From contig NVTY02000086.1 in assembly GCA_002401765.2 (NCBI GenBank), forward strand, positions 1 through 64,000: a stretch of 64,000 nucleotides of DNA. Reading direction: 5' to 3'. The translations under genes and the position numbers were made by a program. The first letter of the stretch is position 1, and every line of letters begins with the position of its first letter. The notes under the pieces were generated by a model. It was not told where the DNA came from, did no database searches, and saw only the letters and a program-made list of their open reading frames with translations. Shown here piece by piece: positions 1 to 10,065 of this stretch. This stretch comes from Thiotrichaceae bacterium (GTDB lineage Bacteria > Pseudomonadota > Gammaproteobacteria > SZUA-140).

Positions 1-85
1 TAGCGGGACTATTGCGAGGAATTTCAACGCTGCCATGGAATGAAGAGGGCGTGCAATGAAACCTAAATCTCAATCGCTACGGGTA
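1..85. repeat. Partial copy of a short dispersed repeat
   Basis: The first 34 bases (TAGCGGGACTATTGC, then an AATTTCAACGCTG-like stretch) recur with few changes at about 14812-14847. A CGCTACGGG at 77-85 could be the opposite inverted end of the TAGCGGG start, which would make this a small mobile repeat. The window starts inside it, so the left end is missing. The element boundaries are inferred. Confidence 0.4.
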
Positions 86-101
86 TATACTGACCGAAGT
101 T

Positions 102-776
102 TTATAGCAGCCCTGCGACAACCAGATGGCGGTCACTGACGGCTTGGACCGTTAACTGATGCAAACCCGCAGCATCGAGCTGCGCGCGTACTTCATCGAC
201 CCGATAGGCGGCATAGAGTGAGTGGTGAAAGTCGTGTCGCAACACCTCCGGTTCGGAGGCGACATACCGTTCAACCAGTCGCAACACCTCTGCTTGATTG
301 TCAGGTCGCATTAGATCCATCACAAACACTGGCGTGCCCGCATCTGTATTTTGTTTGGCACAAAAACTAATCGTCTGCCATAACGTCATCGGCTCTTTCA
401 GGTGATGCAGCAGACTATTACTGATCACCGCATCGAATAGCGGCTGCTCTAGCGTTTCATCAGGCAAATAAACGTTCCGAAGATCAATCCGCTTTGATAG
501 CCCTGCGGCTGCCACCGCCCTGATACCATAGGCCAACATTTCATCAGCACCATCGACCCCTTCGATTTCACAACCGGCAAAGGCGCGCGCAAAACGGATT
601 GAAATATCGGCCGTGCCACAACCGAGATCGAGCACTCGCCCAATGACATCCCACCCTGGCCACTGCTGTTTAAACAGCGCAATGAAGTTTTCATGAGGCT
701 CACTGAAGTCAGCCTCGGCATAGGCTTTCGCCTGTGCGCCATCATCCATTAAATCAGCTTCGGGAATGCGTTGCAT
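102..776 (-). CDS. Class I SAM-dependent methyltransferase
   Basis: This 224-residue protein has the Rossmann methyltransferase fold. Motif I reads VLDLGCG at residues 48-54, followed by an acidic EGVDGADEML ribose-binding segment, and a motif IV-like DAVISNSLLHH stretch lies near the middle. The substrate cannot be named from sequence; the NSLLHHL segment is common in small-molecule and quinone-type methyltransferases. Its start lies 6 bases beyond the lysA stop on the same strand, so it is probably cotranscribed with lptM and lysA. In many gammaproteobacteria dapF follows lysA, and here this gene takes that place. Confidence 0.8.
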   Translation of the reverse strand: MQRIPEADLMDDGAQAKAYAEADFSEPHENFIALFKQQWPGWDVIGRVLDLGCGTADISIRFARAFAGCEIEGVDGADEMLAYGIRAVAAAGLSKRIDLRNVYLPDETLEQPLFDAVISNSLLHHLKEPMTLWQTISFCAKQNTDAGTPVFVMDLMRPDNQAEVLRLVERYVASEPEVLRHDFHHSLYAAYRVDEVRAQLDAAGLHQLTVQAVSDRHLVVAGLL

Positions 777-782
777 GAGGCA

Positions 783-2033
783 TTAATCCGGCAGGATCGA
801 CTCACCTCGGTAGAGCTCTTCAACCGTCTCACGACGACGAACCAGAAAACTCTTGTCGCCATCGACCATCACCTCGGCACAACGCGGGCGTGAGTTATAG
901 GTCGAACTCATCGAAAAGCCATAAGCACCGGAGGAACGTACCGCCAGCAAATCACCCTGCTCCAGTGCGAGTTCGCGCTCTTTACCGATGAAATCACCGG
1001 TTTCACAGACTGGACCGACGATATCGTAGGTTTTTGCCTCTGCTTTCGATCCCTGTTGTAGGGGAATAATCGCCTGCCACGCACCATAGAGCGACGGTCG
1101 TAGCAGATCATTCATGCCGGCATCGACAATCGCAAAATTTTTATAATCATTACCTTTGAGGTATTCAACCTCGGTCAACATCACCCCTGCATTACCGGCG
1201 ATTGCGCGGCCCGGTTCAAGAATGATGGTGAAACCACGTCCGCCCAGTTTACTGAGCAGTGCATTGGCATAGACGGCTGGCGAGGGTGGCGTCTCGTCGT
1301 TATAGGTGATGCCAAGGCCACCACCGAGATCGAGATGATGAATTTCAATCCCCAGTGTTGCCAACGCTTCGAGTAACAGCAACAAGCGATCACACGCGGC
1401 CGTGAATGGCGCGGCGTCCGTCAACTGTGAGCCAATATGACAATCAATCCCAATCAGGTTGATATTCGACATCGCGGTGGCACGCGCACAAACTGTTGGC
1501 GCAACCGTAATATCAATACCAAATTTATTTTCTTTCAACCCAGTTGAAATGTAGGGGTGGGTCTGCGCATCGACATCAGGATTAACCCGTAGTGATGCTG
1601 GGGCCAGTACGCCCATTTCCGCAGCAACCGAGTTGAGACGATCTAGCTCTGCCTCTGACTCAACATTAAAACAGAGAATCTCCACTTCCAACGCTCGGCG
1701 CATTTCAGCGGCAGTTTTTGCGACGCCGGAGAAAATCACTTTACTCGGATCACCGCCGGCCGCGATCACCCGCTCCAGCTCACCAACCGAGACAATATCA
1801 AAGCCAGAACCGAGGCGCGCAAACAAATTCAACACCGCAAGGTTTGAATTGGCCTTAACCGCATAACAGATCAGGTGGTCGTGCCCAGCAAAGACATCAT
1901 CAAAGGCGCGCCAGTGACGCTCCAGCGTGGCACGGGAGTAGACGTAACAAGGGGTGCCGTACTCGGCTGCGATCTGAGCAAGCTCGACCTCTTCGGCACA
2001 GAGCTGCCCATTTTGATAACTAAAATGATCCAT
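783..2033 (-). CDS. lysA: Diaminopimelate decarboxylase
   Basis: LysA decarboxylates meso-diaminopimelate to L-lysine in the last step of lysine synthesis, using pyridoxal phosphate in the cytoplasm. The 416 residues match the usual length. The PLP lysine is in YAVKAN (about K60), the glycine-rich phosphate-binding loop is GGGLGI, and EPGRAI and the C-terminal SSGAYGFSMSSTYN segment are family signatures. It begins 2 bases after the lptM stop, the conserved lptM-lysA arrangement. Confidence 0.97.
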   Translation of the reverse strand: MDHFSYQNGQLCAEEVELAQIAAEYGTPCYVYSRATLERHWRAFDDVFAGHDHLICYAVKANSNLAVLNLFARLGSGFDIVSVGELERVIAAGGDPSKVIFSGVAKTAAEMRRALEVEILCFNVESEAELDRLNSVAAEMGVLAPASLRVNPDVDAQTHPYISTGLKENKFGIDITVAPTVCARATAMSNINLIGIDCHIGSQLTDAAPFTAACDRLLLLLEALATLGIEIHHLDLGGGLGITYNDETPPSPAVYANALLSKLGGRGFTIILEPGRAIAGNAGVMLTEVEYLKGNDYKNFAIVDAGMNDLLRPSLYGAWQAIIPLQQGSKAEAKTYDIVGPVCETGDFIGKERELALEQGDLLAVRSSGAYGFSMSSTYNSRPRCAEVMVDGDKSFLVRRRETVEELYRGESILPD

Positions 2034-2034
2034 C

Positions 2035-2175
2035 TTAAAATACGACTATATTCAGTGACTGAATGGCTTCAGGTAGATAGAGATCGCCCTTTTGGCCACA
2101 GCCGATTAACAATAAAACCACTGCAGAGCAGCTCACGAGTCGTAAAAAATCACGAGGAATGGAGAGTTGAAACAT
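2035..2175 (-). CDS. lptM: LPS-assembly lipoprotein LptM (YifL family)
   Basis: This 46-residue ORF has a hydrophobic signal (about residues 12-24) and a lipobox ending in Cys26. The CGQKGDLYLP segment after the cysteine is the hallmark of the LptM/YifL family (C-G-x-K-G-x-L-Y-x-P). The family binds the LptDE outer-membrane LPS translocon and helps it mature. The position directly upstream of lysA, with one base between the stop and the lysA start, is the conserved neighbourhood. The C-terminus after the motif is short, as is usual. Confidence 0.88.
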   Translation of the reverse strand: MFQLSIPRDFLRLVSCSAVVLLLIGCGQKGDLYLPEAIQSLNIVVF

Positions 2176-2272
2176 GGTGCTTCCCGAAAAAAAGGGTCAG
2201 TATAAACGCTCTCACGGGAATCCAGAAATTAGATTAGCCAAAATTAAAAAGTCTTATTCAGAAAAAGGGAGA

Positions 2273-5134
2273 TCAGGCCACTTGATCTGGGCTATTCGTG
2301 CGACTAGCAATCGCTTTGAGCTCTGTATTTAACTTCGCTTCAATAAAACGCTTGTAATTCAGATAATTGATTGTCTGCGTGTTTCTTGATGAGTCCATTC
2401 CCAATAAGGTTGCAGGGATATCGATATCCGTAATATAAATAGGATAAAGTAGGCCGCTCTTGCGCTGCTGCAGCACATGCCGCGCCACTTCGCTAAATAG
2501 CCCATCGCCAAATTCCAACGAGGTCATTTCCACATCGTTACAGTAGATGGTAAACATGGACTTGCCGTCGCCCACATCTTCACCAATCACCTGCAGGTTA
2601 AAGTAACCGCCAGCGGCCACATTGCTTTCGATGGTCTTGCGCTGCAATATCAGCCGCCGATCACGGCCACGAACCGCCTGAAAGAATTGTATTTTTGAGG
2701 CATCCTCCTTATCGCTGCCAATAGGAGAATCACCACGCTGAATCATTTGACGATACGTCACCGAATCAAAAAAACGACGGTATTGATTGAGCAGCACCTC
2801 CGGGTTTTGATCTTCCGCCCGCTGGTAGTAAAGCGATCCATTTTCATCCACCACATAGACGTCAACAAAGTGTCCATCGAGCTGGTAAAAAACTTGTATC
2901 ACCCCTTCTTTATTAAGGCGAAAGACCATGGGCATTAATGTGTTTTTCAATGCATAACGATCAACGGCCACTGTTGTGAAATTCTCGCTCGGCTCAGAAA
3001 GCTTGTTTAGCATGTCATTAAAGGTTTCGTGCTGTGTATAGGCCAGCGCATCATTTTCAATCTGTAACAGGTAATAAACACGGCCAATACAAAAAAGATA
3101 GCGTACCGTCTCTGGGTTTGAACCACTGTAAAAACAACTCGTCACATCCTCAAAAAGCTCTTCAATCCGCTTCTGAATCACCATGGCTCGACCAGAGGCA
3201 TCACACTGAATTTTAACCGCCGGTGGCTGAACGCCCTTGGAGCGCGGGATCCACTGAACATAAGCACGAAGACAATCTAGCACGCCTTTAGGCCCAGTAT
3301 AACGAAAGGTTAACACCTCCTGCCAACTGGTCTGGAAAACAAAATCAAACGAATTAATCAGGTTATTGCAGACACCACCGTAGCTCAGCGCATCGGTTCG
3401 GTTACTGGTCATGTGCTTACCATCACGCACATGCATATCCATTACCTCATCTGCCACATTCACCAGCAGTGCGGCACGTATCATTCGCGGCGTATCGGTC
3501 AGGTCTTCCATGCTACTCGCAATCAACTTTCCACCCGGAAACAAATTATCAAGGACACGATTAATGGCACGAACCTCGTTCATATTAATGTGCGTCTCTT
3601 TGCCCTGCAGCACGACGACTGTGCGATCATCTGCCAATTTATTAAAAAAGCACCACGCCGTCAGCTCAACCACACTATGCGCTCGCTTAAGTGGTTTATG
3701 ATCCCTCATCTCTTCACTGCCAACATTTCCTCGAAAAAGCATCCAACCACCATCATCGCCAGCACGATAAAAGGTCAAATGGCTCTCAACCACATCATCC
3801 GAGACACCGCGATTAATGATATCGATTTTGCCTGCTTTACGCTCAAAGGCCGCATAAAGTTTACGTCCAAGAATATGCAGGTCACGCTGACTAATCATTG
3901 ATAATTGCACATGTTCACGCGCAAATTGCGACAAAAATTGATACCCCTGCGTTAGCGCACCGACCAGACTGCGTCGCTCATCAATCACGCGATTGATTTT
4001 CCATTCCGCACGCGTATCCAGCATCGCCATATAGGTCTGTGTCCAACTCCACGAAGCGGTCAAATCACCCATCACCTCACGTTGCCAGGTCATATACTTT
4101 TCATCGACTGATTTACCCAGCTGCTCGTTCACCTTAAAATAAAAACAACGCCGCACCAGTTCAAGCTTCTCTTCCTGCTCTGGGCCAGAGAGGTAATTTG
4201 CCAATTTTTTATACAGCATGATATAGGGGTCAAGGCTAACCATATCGATCTCACCATCGTGAATTTCCTGTTTGAACTGCGTACATAGCAGGCGAACATG
4301 GGGATACTCACTGGCATAAGTCTCCATCAACATCAGTTTTAGCACCGCCTTATAAGGGGAATCCACGCCCTTGTATAACTGCCACAACGCAGCACCCAGG
4401 AACTCTTCAGCCGGCGCATCTGGCAAGCCACCAAAATCGATGGTCTCACTATCTCGAATATCACGCCGTAGCTTTAATCGATCCACATAGGCGTCATAGT
4501 TTTTCTCTTCATGCGGTGGCACCAACCACCAAACGGGGTATCTGCCAGCCAGTAAAAGGCCCGTCCGGTAAAACTCTTCAAGCAATAAATGGTGCTGCGC
4601 ACTGCCGCTACTTTCAACCGACAGCTCAACCACCCTGCCTTCTTTAAATTTTTCAGCATCCATTAGAAAGAAATGCACTTCCAGGCCAAACTCATCCGCC
4701 CACTTTTCGATCGCCTCTGCTTTCTGCTGCAGTTCGTCTAGCTGCGGCCCAGCAAGATCCGAGCGGTGGCAGAGCCAAATGTCAAAGTCACTGTTTTCCG
4801 AGTAAGCAATGGTGCCACTACTACCCATCAAAAACATCGAGTGAATATCGTAACGAGGCAATGCCTTCTTTTTATAATCAAAGCTACGCACCAGTTTTTT
4901 AGCCGCGTCAAGCGTGGTTTTACTAGGTTGATAATCCGCCACGCCCACTGGCGTATTCTTTGAGATATAACCAGGAAAAGAAGGATGGTTCGCATGAAAC
5001 AGCAACGTTAGAACGTCCATCACATCGCGCTGGCGAGTGCGGAGGACATCTCGCGTGCGTCTTATACGCTCACGGTTAAGTCCCAAAAAACGTTTTTTTA
5101 TCGTCTTGATATCCAGCGCGGAATCTCCCGGCAC
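2273..5134 (-). CDS. cyaA: Class I adenylate cyclase
   Basis: CyaA makes cyclic AMP from ATP, the signal read by CRP-type regulators. The catalytic nucleotidyltransferase-fold motif is at residues 104-121 (GSSGTIAYSENSDFDIWL) with the metal-binding D-x-D. The protein has 953 residues, about 100 more than the E. coli enzyme; the long C-terminal half is the regulatory part in this class. The best start in frame is a GTG at 5134 with a weak GAGA ribosome site. The gene stands alone on its strand, with a long leader that holds a dispersed repeat. Confidence 0.95.
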   Translation of the reverse strand: MPGDSALDIKTIKKRFLGLNRERIRRTRDVLRTRQRDVMDVLTLLFHANHPSFPGYISKNTPVGVADYQPSKTTLDAAKKLVRSFDYKKKALPRYDIHSMFLMGSSGTIAYSENSDFDIWLCHRSDLAGPQLDELQQKAEAIEKWADEFGLEVHFFLMDAEKFKEGRVVELSVESSGSAQHHLLLEEFYRTGLLLAGRYPVWWLVPPHEEKNYDAYVDRLKLRRDIRDSETIDFGGLPDAPAEEFLGAALWQLYKGVDSPYKAVLKLMLMETYASEYPHVRLLCTQFKQEIHDGEIDMVSLDPYIMLYKKLANYLSGPEQEEKLELVRRCFYFKVNEQLGKSVDEKYMTWQREVMGDLTASWSWTQTYMAMLDTRAEWKINRVIDERRSLVGALTQGYQFLSQFAREHVQLSMISQRDLHILGRKLYAAFERKAGKIDIINRGVSDDVVESHLTFYRAGDDGGWMLFRGNVGSEEMRDHKPLKRAHSVVELTAWCFFNKLADDRTVVVLQGKETHINMNEVRAINRVLDNLFPGGKLIASSMEDLTDTPRMIRAALLVNVADEVMDMHVRDGKHMTSNRTDALSYGGVCNNLINSFDFVFQTSWQEVLTFRYTGPKGVLDCLRAYVQWIPRSKGVQPPAVKIQCDASGRAMVIQKRIEELFEDVTSCFYSGSNPETVRYLFCIGRVYYLLQIENDALAYTQHETFNDMLNKLSEPSENFTTVAVDRYALKNTLMPMVFRLNKEGVIQVFYQLDGHFVDVYVVDENGSLYYQRAEDQNPEVLLNQYRRFFDSVTYRQMIQRGDSPIGSDKEDASKIQFFQAVRGRDRRLILQRKTIESNVAAGGYFNLQVIGEDVGDGKSMFTIYCNDVEMTSLEFGDGLFSEVARHVLQQRKSGLLYPIYITDIDIPATLLGMDSSRNTQTINYLNYKRFIEAKLNTELKAIASRTNSPDQVA

Positions 5135-5389
5135 CCATCTCTAAAATGACTCAAAATCCATAAAAACGTATCGGCCCTTTAAGCTAAAGCTAGAGATCGA
5201 TCACAACAACAAGAAATCAATACAAACCGGGGGGAATAACTGGAATTCAGAGCCGATATAGCGCCCTCTAATAAAGAGGCAAAATAAATGTCATTTAATA
5301 AAAGCGAAGCAATTCAACGCAAACAATAGACATTATTAACGGACAATGATAGAAACTTGCCTTAAGGTCAGACATAATCGTGCTAAGAG

Positions 5390-5523
5390 AGCTTTGCACG
5401 AGCCGGAGTTTTGTTCTCTGACAAGGCAGAAGCGCACGGAATAAGGGAGTTTATCGCTATAAATGACCGCTTGAGCGCGCTTTTAACGCCGGCAGTGGGC
5501 AAAAGATTAATCGTACAAAGGCT
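5390..5523. repeat. Dispersed inverted-repeat element, copy A
   Basis: This is a 134-bp sequence with imperfect terminal inverted repeats: AGCTTTGCACGA on the left and TCGTACAAAGGCT on the right. It aligns along its whole length with 50184-50320 and, less well, with 30934-31043. It has no coding capacity of its own and looks like a small non-autonomous mobile element. It lies in the 576-bp gap between cyaA and the PAS/GGDEF gene; I see no gene in the rest of that gap. Confidence 0.75.
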
Positions 5524-5710
5524 TCGCTACATTGTAACTGCTCAGGTTGCCGCTGAAATTCGTCAGTTCAAGGCGAAAAATATGAGTTTATGGTTATCCC
5601 GCTTCAATCTCGGGGACAAGTGTAAATGATCATTTTTCAACGCGAAAATAGCCGATTTCAGGGGTAAACTGAGTCGTTACCGCTAAATAACATAAATTTC
5701 GGAGTAAGTT

Positions 5711-6508
5711 ATGACACTTCCAGAGGGATTTTCAGGTGCCATCCCCGCCGTGCTGCAAGATGCGCCAGTCGGGCTGCTGCTGACTGATAAGAAAAAAAAG
5801 ATCGTCTGGCTCAATAATGCCTTACAAAACTACCTCGACATCGACTTCAACGAGATTAAAGGTGCGACGGCATCATCACTGAAAAACGACTCACTGAAAG
5901 CGCTATTAAAGGCCAAGAACATTGCCGAACTACCCGCCACCGCGATTCATGAGCGCCGCTGGACCAAATGCTGGCGTGCACCGTTAGCGGATGAACACGA
6001 AGGCATCACCGCCCACTATTTTTTCGACGTCACCGAACTGCACCAACTGCACAGCGAAAATGAACACCTGAAGATTGAACTCGAAAACCTTAATATTCAT
6101 GACAAAACAACCGGCATGCTCAACCAGCACGGCCTGATGCAGACGCTAGAATCTCAAGTATCGCGTAGTCGCCGTTATAACAACCCACTGTCACTCATTA
6201 TTATTCAGACGAGCGGTGTGAAAGACAAAAAGAAGCTTGACCAGGTGCTGATTGCCATCAGCCTGCTACTCAATGACCAACTGCGCTGGGCAGACCTGGC
6301 CGGACGACTCGATACCAATAAATTCCTGCTGATATTGCCTGAGACGACAGCAAAAGATACTGCCACACTGGCTGACAAGCTCACCACGCAAATCAAGGCG
6401 CTGGAAAAAAACCCCAAAGCCCTGACTATAAAGAGCTCCACCAGCAGCTGGGAAAAAGGCGATGACATCGACAAGCTAATGAGCCGTGCCGAAAATGGAT
6501 TAAAATAG
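5711..6508 (+). CDS. PAS domain protein with degenerate GGDEF domain
   Basis: Residues about 12-115 form a PAS sensor domain (GLLLTDKKKKIVWLNNAL), and about 125-265 a GGDEF-type domain that begins with the typical DKTTGMLNQHGL element. The catalytic motif is not GGDEF: the strand reads GRLDTNKF, so the residues that bind GTP and metal are lost and cyclic-di-GMP synthesis is unlikely. It probably acts as a sensor or binding scaffold. The 265-residue protein is intact and starts at an ATG after a GGAG site. It is followed by a strong terminator, so it is a single-gene unit. Confidence 0.8.
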   Translation: MTLPEGFSGAIPAVLQDAPVGLLLTDKKKKIVWLNNALQNYLDIDFNEIKGATASSLKNDSLKALLKAKNIAELPATAIHERRWTKCWRAPLADEHEGITAHYFFDVTELHQLHSENEHLKIELENLNIHDKTTGMLNQHGLMQTLESQVSRSRRYNNPLSLIIIQTSGVKDKKKLDQVLIAISLLLNDQLRWADLAGRLDTNKFLLILPETTAKDTATLADKLTTQIKALEKNPKALTIKSSTSSWEKGDDIDKLMSRAENGLK

Positions 6509-6521
6509 CGGTATTAAACGC

Positions 6522-6562
6522 GCCAGGGCAAACCATCAACAGCCGCCCTGGCCCTCCTTTTT
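6522..6562 (+). terminator. Rho-independent terminator after the PAS/GGDEF gene
   Basis: GCCAGGGC and GCCCTGGC form a perfect 8-bp stem, followed by CCTCC and a run of five T. It ends transcription from the left and sits at the convergent junction with argH. Confidence 0.75.
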
Positions 6563-7949
6563 AAAGCGCCGCGCGCGCGCGTGCCACTGCCGCCCGCACC
6601 TGTGATGGCGCCGTGCCGCCAATATGATCACGCGCCGCCACCGACCCTTGCAGCGTCAGCACCTCAAAGACATCTTCTTTAATCACGGGTGAAAATTGAG
6701 ATAACTCTTCAAATGACATTTCAGCAAGATCTTTGCTGGTTTCAACCCCCAGACGCACCGCCTTACCCACCACCTCATGCGCATCACGGAAGGCAACGCC
6801 GTTGCGCACTAGATAATCAGCCAGATCAGTCGCTGTCGAAAAGCCACTGAGCGCGGCTCGCTCCATATTTTCATGTTTGATCTCAATCGCGGGCACCATG
6901 TCGGCAAAGACACGCAGCGAGCCGCGCACGGTATCGATCGAATCAAACAGTGGTTCTTTGTCTTCCTGGTTATCTTTATTGTAGGCGAGTGGCTGCCCTT
7001 TCATCAGCGTCAGCAAACTCATCAAGCTACCAAAGACACGCCCGGTTTTACCGCGCACCAGTTCTGGCACATCCGGGTTTTTCTTCTGCGGCATGATCGA
7101 TGAGCCGGTACAAAAACGATCAGGCAGTTCAATAAAATCAAACTGCGCCGAGGCCCAGATCACCAGTTCTTCCGAAAAACGCGACATGTGCATCAATAGT
7201 GTGGCAGCAAAGGCACAAAATTCAATCGCAAAATCACGGTCACTCACTGCATCTAGCGAGTTTTCACAGACGCCATCAAAACCAAGCAGTTTGGCGGTGA
7301 ACTCACGATCAATGGGGTAGCTGGTACCGGCCAGTGCGGCGGCGCCTAATGGCATCACATTGACTCGTTTGCGGCAATCCATCAAGCGACTGTAATCGCG
7401 CTTTAACATCTCAAACCACGCCATCATGTGATGGCCAAAGACCACCGGCTGCGCCACCTGTAGGTGGGTAAAACCGGGCAGAATCGCATCGGCCTCACGT
7501 TCAGCCAGATCGAGCAAGCCACTCTGCAAGCGCTTGATCTCGACTGCAATCAGATCAATCTCGTCACGCAGATAGAGACGAATATCGGTCGCCACCTGGT
7601 CATTACGTGAACGACCGGTGTGTAGCTTTTTGCCCGCAATACCAATTTTATCGGTCAGCTTCGCCTCGATATTCATATGCACATCTTCCAGCGCCACTGA
7701 CCAGTCAAAGGCCCCTCGCTCAATATCCGCACGCACCTCTTCGAGCCCTGCAACAATCGCCTCACACTCATTCTCTGTCAATACCCCGACATGAGTCAGC
7801 ATGCGCGCATGGGCGAGCGAGCCATCAATATCATGCTTATAGAGGCGTTTATCGAAACCAACAGATGCAGTAAAGGCCTCCACAAAGGCATCTGTTGGCT
7901 CGGTAAAACGGCCTGCCCAAGGTTTGTCGCTACTGCTATCTCTGCTCAT
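6561..7949 (-). CDS. argH: Argininosuccinate lyase
   Basis: ArgH splits argininosuccinate into arginine and fumarate in the last step of arginine synthesis. The 462 residues match the family. The fumarase/aspartase superfamily signature [11 protein letters not shown] is present, as are TGRSRNDQ and the THLQVAQP segment with the catalytic histidine. It is divergent from algZ, with about 180 bases between, and this argH-algZR-hemC order is shared with pseudomonads. Confidence 0.97.
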   Translation of the reverse strand: MSRDSSSDKPWAGRFTEPTDAFVEAFTASVGFDKRLYKHDIDGSLAHARMLTHVGVLTENECEAIVAGLEEVRADIERGAFDWSVALEDVHMNIEAKLTDKIGIAGKKLHTGRSRNDQVATDIRLYLRDEIDLIAVEIKRLQSGLLDLAEREADAILPGFTHLQVAQPVVFGHHMMAWFEMLKRDYSRLMDCRKRVNVMPLGAAALAGTSYPIDREFTAKLLGFDGVCENSLDAVSDRDFAIEFCAFAATLLMHMSRFSEELVIWASAQFDFIELPDRFCTGSSIMPQKKNPDVPELVRGKTGRVFGSLMSLLTLMKGQPLAYNKDNQEDKEPLFDSIDTVRGSLRVFADMVPAIEIKHENMERAALSGFSTATDLADYLVRNGVAFRDAHEVVGKAVRLGVETSKDLAEMSFEELSQFSPVIKEDVFEVLTLQGSVAARDHIGGTAPSQVRAAVARARAAL

Positions 7950-8128
7950 ATTCTCTTTTTCCGTCGATTCGTGCGCTTATGCGGCGGCAGTATAACAAGT
8001 TTCATGCAGCGAATAATCTGCTCTTAATCTAAATTGGGGCGTTATCTCGCAGACTTTGCTGTAGAAATCTGTCCTGAATTCCGCTAACCATAGCGAGCCA
8101 CCCCATTTTTAATACATCCAACGCCGCC

Positions 8129-9205
8129 ATGAAACCTGAGTCGCGACCATCCAGCCAACAACCTTCTCTCGGTGATGCGCTATTTTTGCCCGATTTCTGC
8201 AACATCCGCGTGATCTTCCTGGTGGTGCTGATCGCCGAACTGCTCGCCTTTGTGCTGGCGTTGGCGCCCCAGGTAAGCAGCAACAACCTGTGGGAGCGTC
8301 TCGGTATTATCTCGATGTTTGTGCAATGGGTAACACTGGTCAATGCGGCGCTATTATGCGGCCTGCGGCCACTTTTCAAAAAACAAACCCACACCATGGT
8401 CGCCACGACTAGCTTTCTTATCATCCTTGTCGTAACGGCACTGCTCACGGAAGTCACCATGAGGTTGGCGCTTTTTGTCGGGCTGGAATCGGTCTTACCC
8501 TCCGCCTCGCATGCCGATTTTTTATTTCATAATGTCGCGATCGGCGCCATCGTCAGCGCCATCGCACTGCGCTATTTCTATATGCAACACCAGCTCACGC
8601 GGCGCATAAAGGCGGCCTCTCATGCACGCTTTGAGGCACTACAAGCTCGCATTCGCCCCCATTTTCTATTTAACTGCATGAACACCATCGCCAGCCTCAC
8701 CCGCACTCAACCAGCCCTCGCTGAAGAGGTGACTGAAGATTTGGCGGATCTGTTCCGCATGAGCCTGGCGGATGTTGGCAACCAGATTTCGCTCAATGAT
8801 GAGTTAGCCCTGTGTCGCCGTTATCTCAATATCGAAAAACTGAGACTAGGAGATCGGCTCAACATCATCTGGAAAATTGATGAACTACCCGATACCGCCA
8901 CCCTGCCATCACTCACGCTACAGCCGCTGCTCGAAAATGCTGTCTACCACGGCATCGAGCCTCGCCAGCAACCCGGCACGATCGAAATCAGCGGCAAACA
9001 TGTCGGTGATGCGGTTGAATTTATGATCAGCAACCCAGCAGCACAATCACGTTCATCCCGCCGTGATGGTAACCACATGGCACTGGATAATATCCGTGAG
9101 CGCCTCAAGGCAACCTATGGCGAGGAGGCCTCGCTCACCAGTGAGACCGTCGACGGGCGGTATTATGTCGCCATCCGACTCCCTGTTTCAGGTACCACAC
9201 CATGA
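8129..9205 (+). CDS. algZ: LytS/AlgZ-type sensor histidine kinase
   Basis: Four or five hydrophobic helices (about residues 25-155) are followed by a His_kinase domain. The phosphoacceptor is His178 in RIRPHFLFNCMNTI, and the ATP-binding N box is LQPLLENAVYHGIEP. This 5TM-plus-kinase design is that of AlgZ/FimS, which pairs with AlgR to control surface behaviour such as twitching and exopolysaccharide in Pseudomonas. The signal here is unknown. Its stop overlaps the start of the regulator gene by 4 bases, so the two are translationally coupled. Confidence 0.88.
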   Translation: MKPESRPSSQQPSLGDALFLPDFCNIRVIFLVVLIAELLAFVLALAPQVSSNNLWERLGIISMFVQWVTLVNAALLCGLRPLFKKQTHTMVATTSFLIILVVTALLTEVTMRLALFVGLESVLPSASHADFLFHNVAIGAIVSAIALRYFYMQHQLTRRIKAASHARFEALQARIRPHFLFNCMNTIASLTRTQPALAEEVTEDLADLFRMSLADVGNQISLNDELALCRRYLNIEKLRLGDRLNIIWKIDELPDTATLPSLTLQPLLENAVYHGIEPRQQPGTIEISGKHVGDAVEFMISNPAAQSRSSRRDGNHMALDNIRERLKATYGEEASLTSETVDGRYYVAIRLPVSGTTP

Positions 9206-9948
9206 ATATTTTGATCACCGATGACGAACCACTCGCGCGTGATCGCTTGCGCCGCTTGATCGATGAGCTTGATGAGGGCAACGTCATTGGTGAGGCCTGC
9301 AACGGTAAAGAGGCACTGCAACAGTGCCAACACCTGCAACCCGACATCGTGCTGCTCGATATACGCATGCCGGAGATGGATGGAATTGAGGCCGCGTTGC
9401 ACCTCGCTAACCTTGAACGACCGCCCGCGGTAATTTTTACCACCGCCTTTGACGCCCACGCACTCGCCGCCTTTGAAGCACATGCGGTCGATTACCTACT
9501 CAAGCCGATTCGAAAAGCTCGCTTACTAGAGGCCTTACAAAAGGCGCAGCAGCTTAATCGTGCGCAACTGCAATCGTTACAGCAGGCGGAAGAACCACCC
9601 GCCATGCGCACCCACATCAGCGCACGCGTGCGCGAAACGATTCAGCTCATCCCCATCGAAGAGGTCCTTTATTTTCGCGCCGACCATAAGTATGTCACCG
9701 TGTGCCACCTGCACGGCGAAGTGCTGATCGAAGAGCCGCTCAAATCGCTCGAACAGGAATTTGCCTCACTCACCCTGCGCATCCATCGCAATACCCTCAT
9801 CTGCCAGCAACATCTATCCGGCCTCACCAAAGATGACAACGGCCATCCTCAAATACTGCTACGCCACTGTGACGAAGCGCTCACCATCAGTCGTCGCCAT
9901 TTAAGCGAGATCAAGAACCTGCTCAAGCAACTTAGCCAACAACCCTGA
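9202..9948 (+). CDS. algR: LytTR response regulator, AlgR-like
   Basis: The receiver domain (residues 1-120) has the acidic pair DDE and phosphoacceptor Asp53 in LLDIRMP. A LytTR DNA-binding domain follows from about residue 135 (IPIEEVLYFRADHKYV and RIHRNTL). It is the partner of the kinase encoded just upstream. LytTR regulators usually act as dimers on direct repeats near promoters; no target site was recognised here. Confidence 0.9.
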   Translation: MNILITDDEPLARDRLRRLIDELDEGNVIGEACNGKEALQQCQHLQPDIVLLDIRMPEMDGIEAALHLANLERPPAVIFTTAFDAHALAAFEAHAVDYLLKPIRKARLLEALQKAQQLNRAQLQSLQQAEEPPAMRTHISARVRETIQLIPIEEVLYFRADHKYVTVCHLHGEVLIEEPLKSLEQEFASLTLRIHRNTLICQQHLSGLTKDDNGHPQILLRHCDEALTISRRHLSEIKNLLKQLSQQP

Positions 9949-10065
9949 TCGCCCTTTTTTATTTGCCTCCAGCCACGCCAGCCCGTAGCATTGCCCCCTC
10001 AGCGGAAAATCCTCGCTCAATACTGATTAATAGCAACAGATCTGACAACGGGAAGTACTAACAAG

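Noticed and set aside
5411-5629. 72-codon ORF before the PAS/GGDEF gene
   Set aside because: Most of it lies inside the dispersed repeat element and it has no ribosome site.
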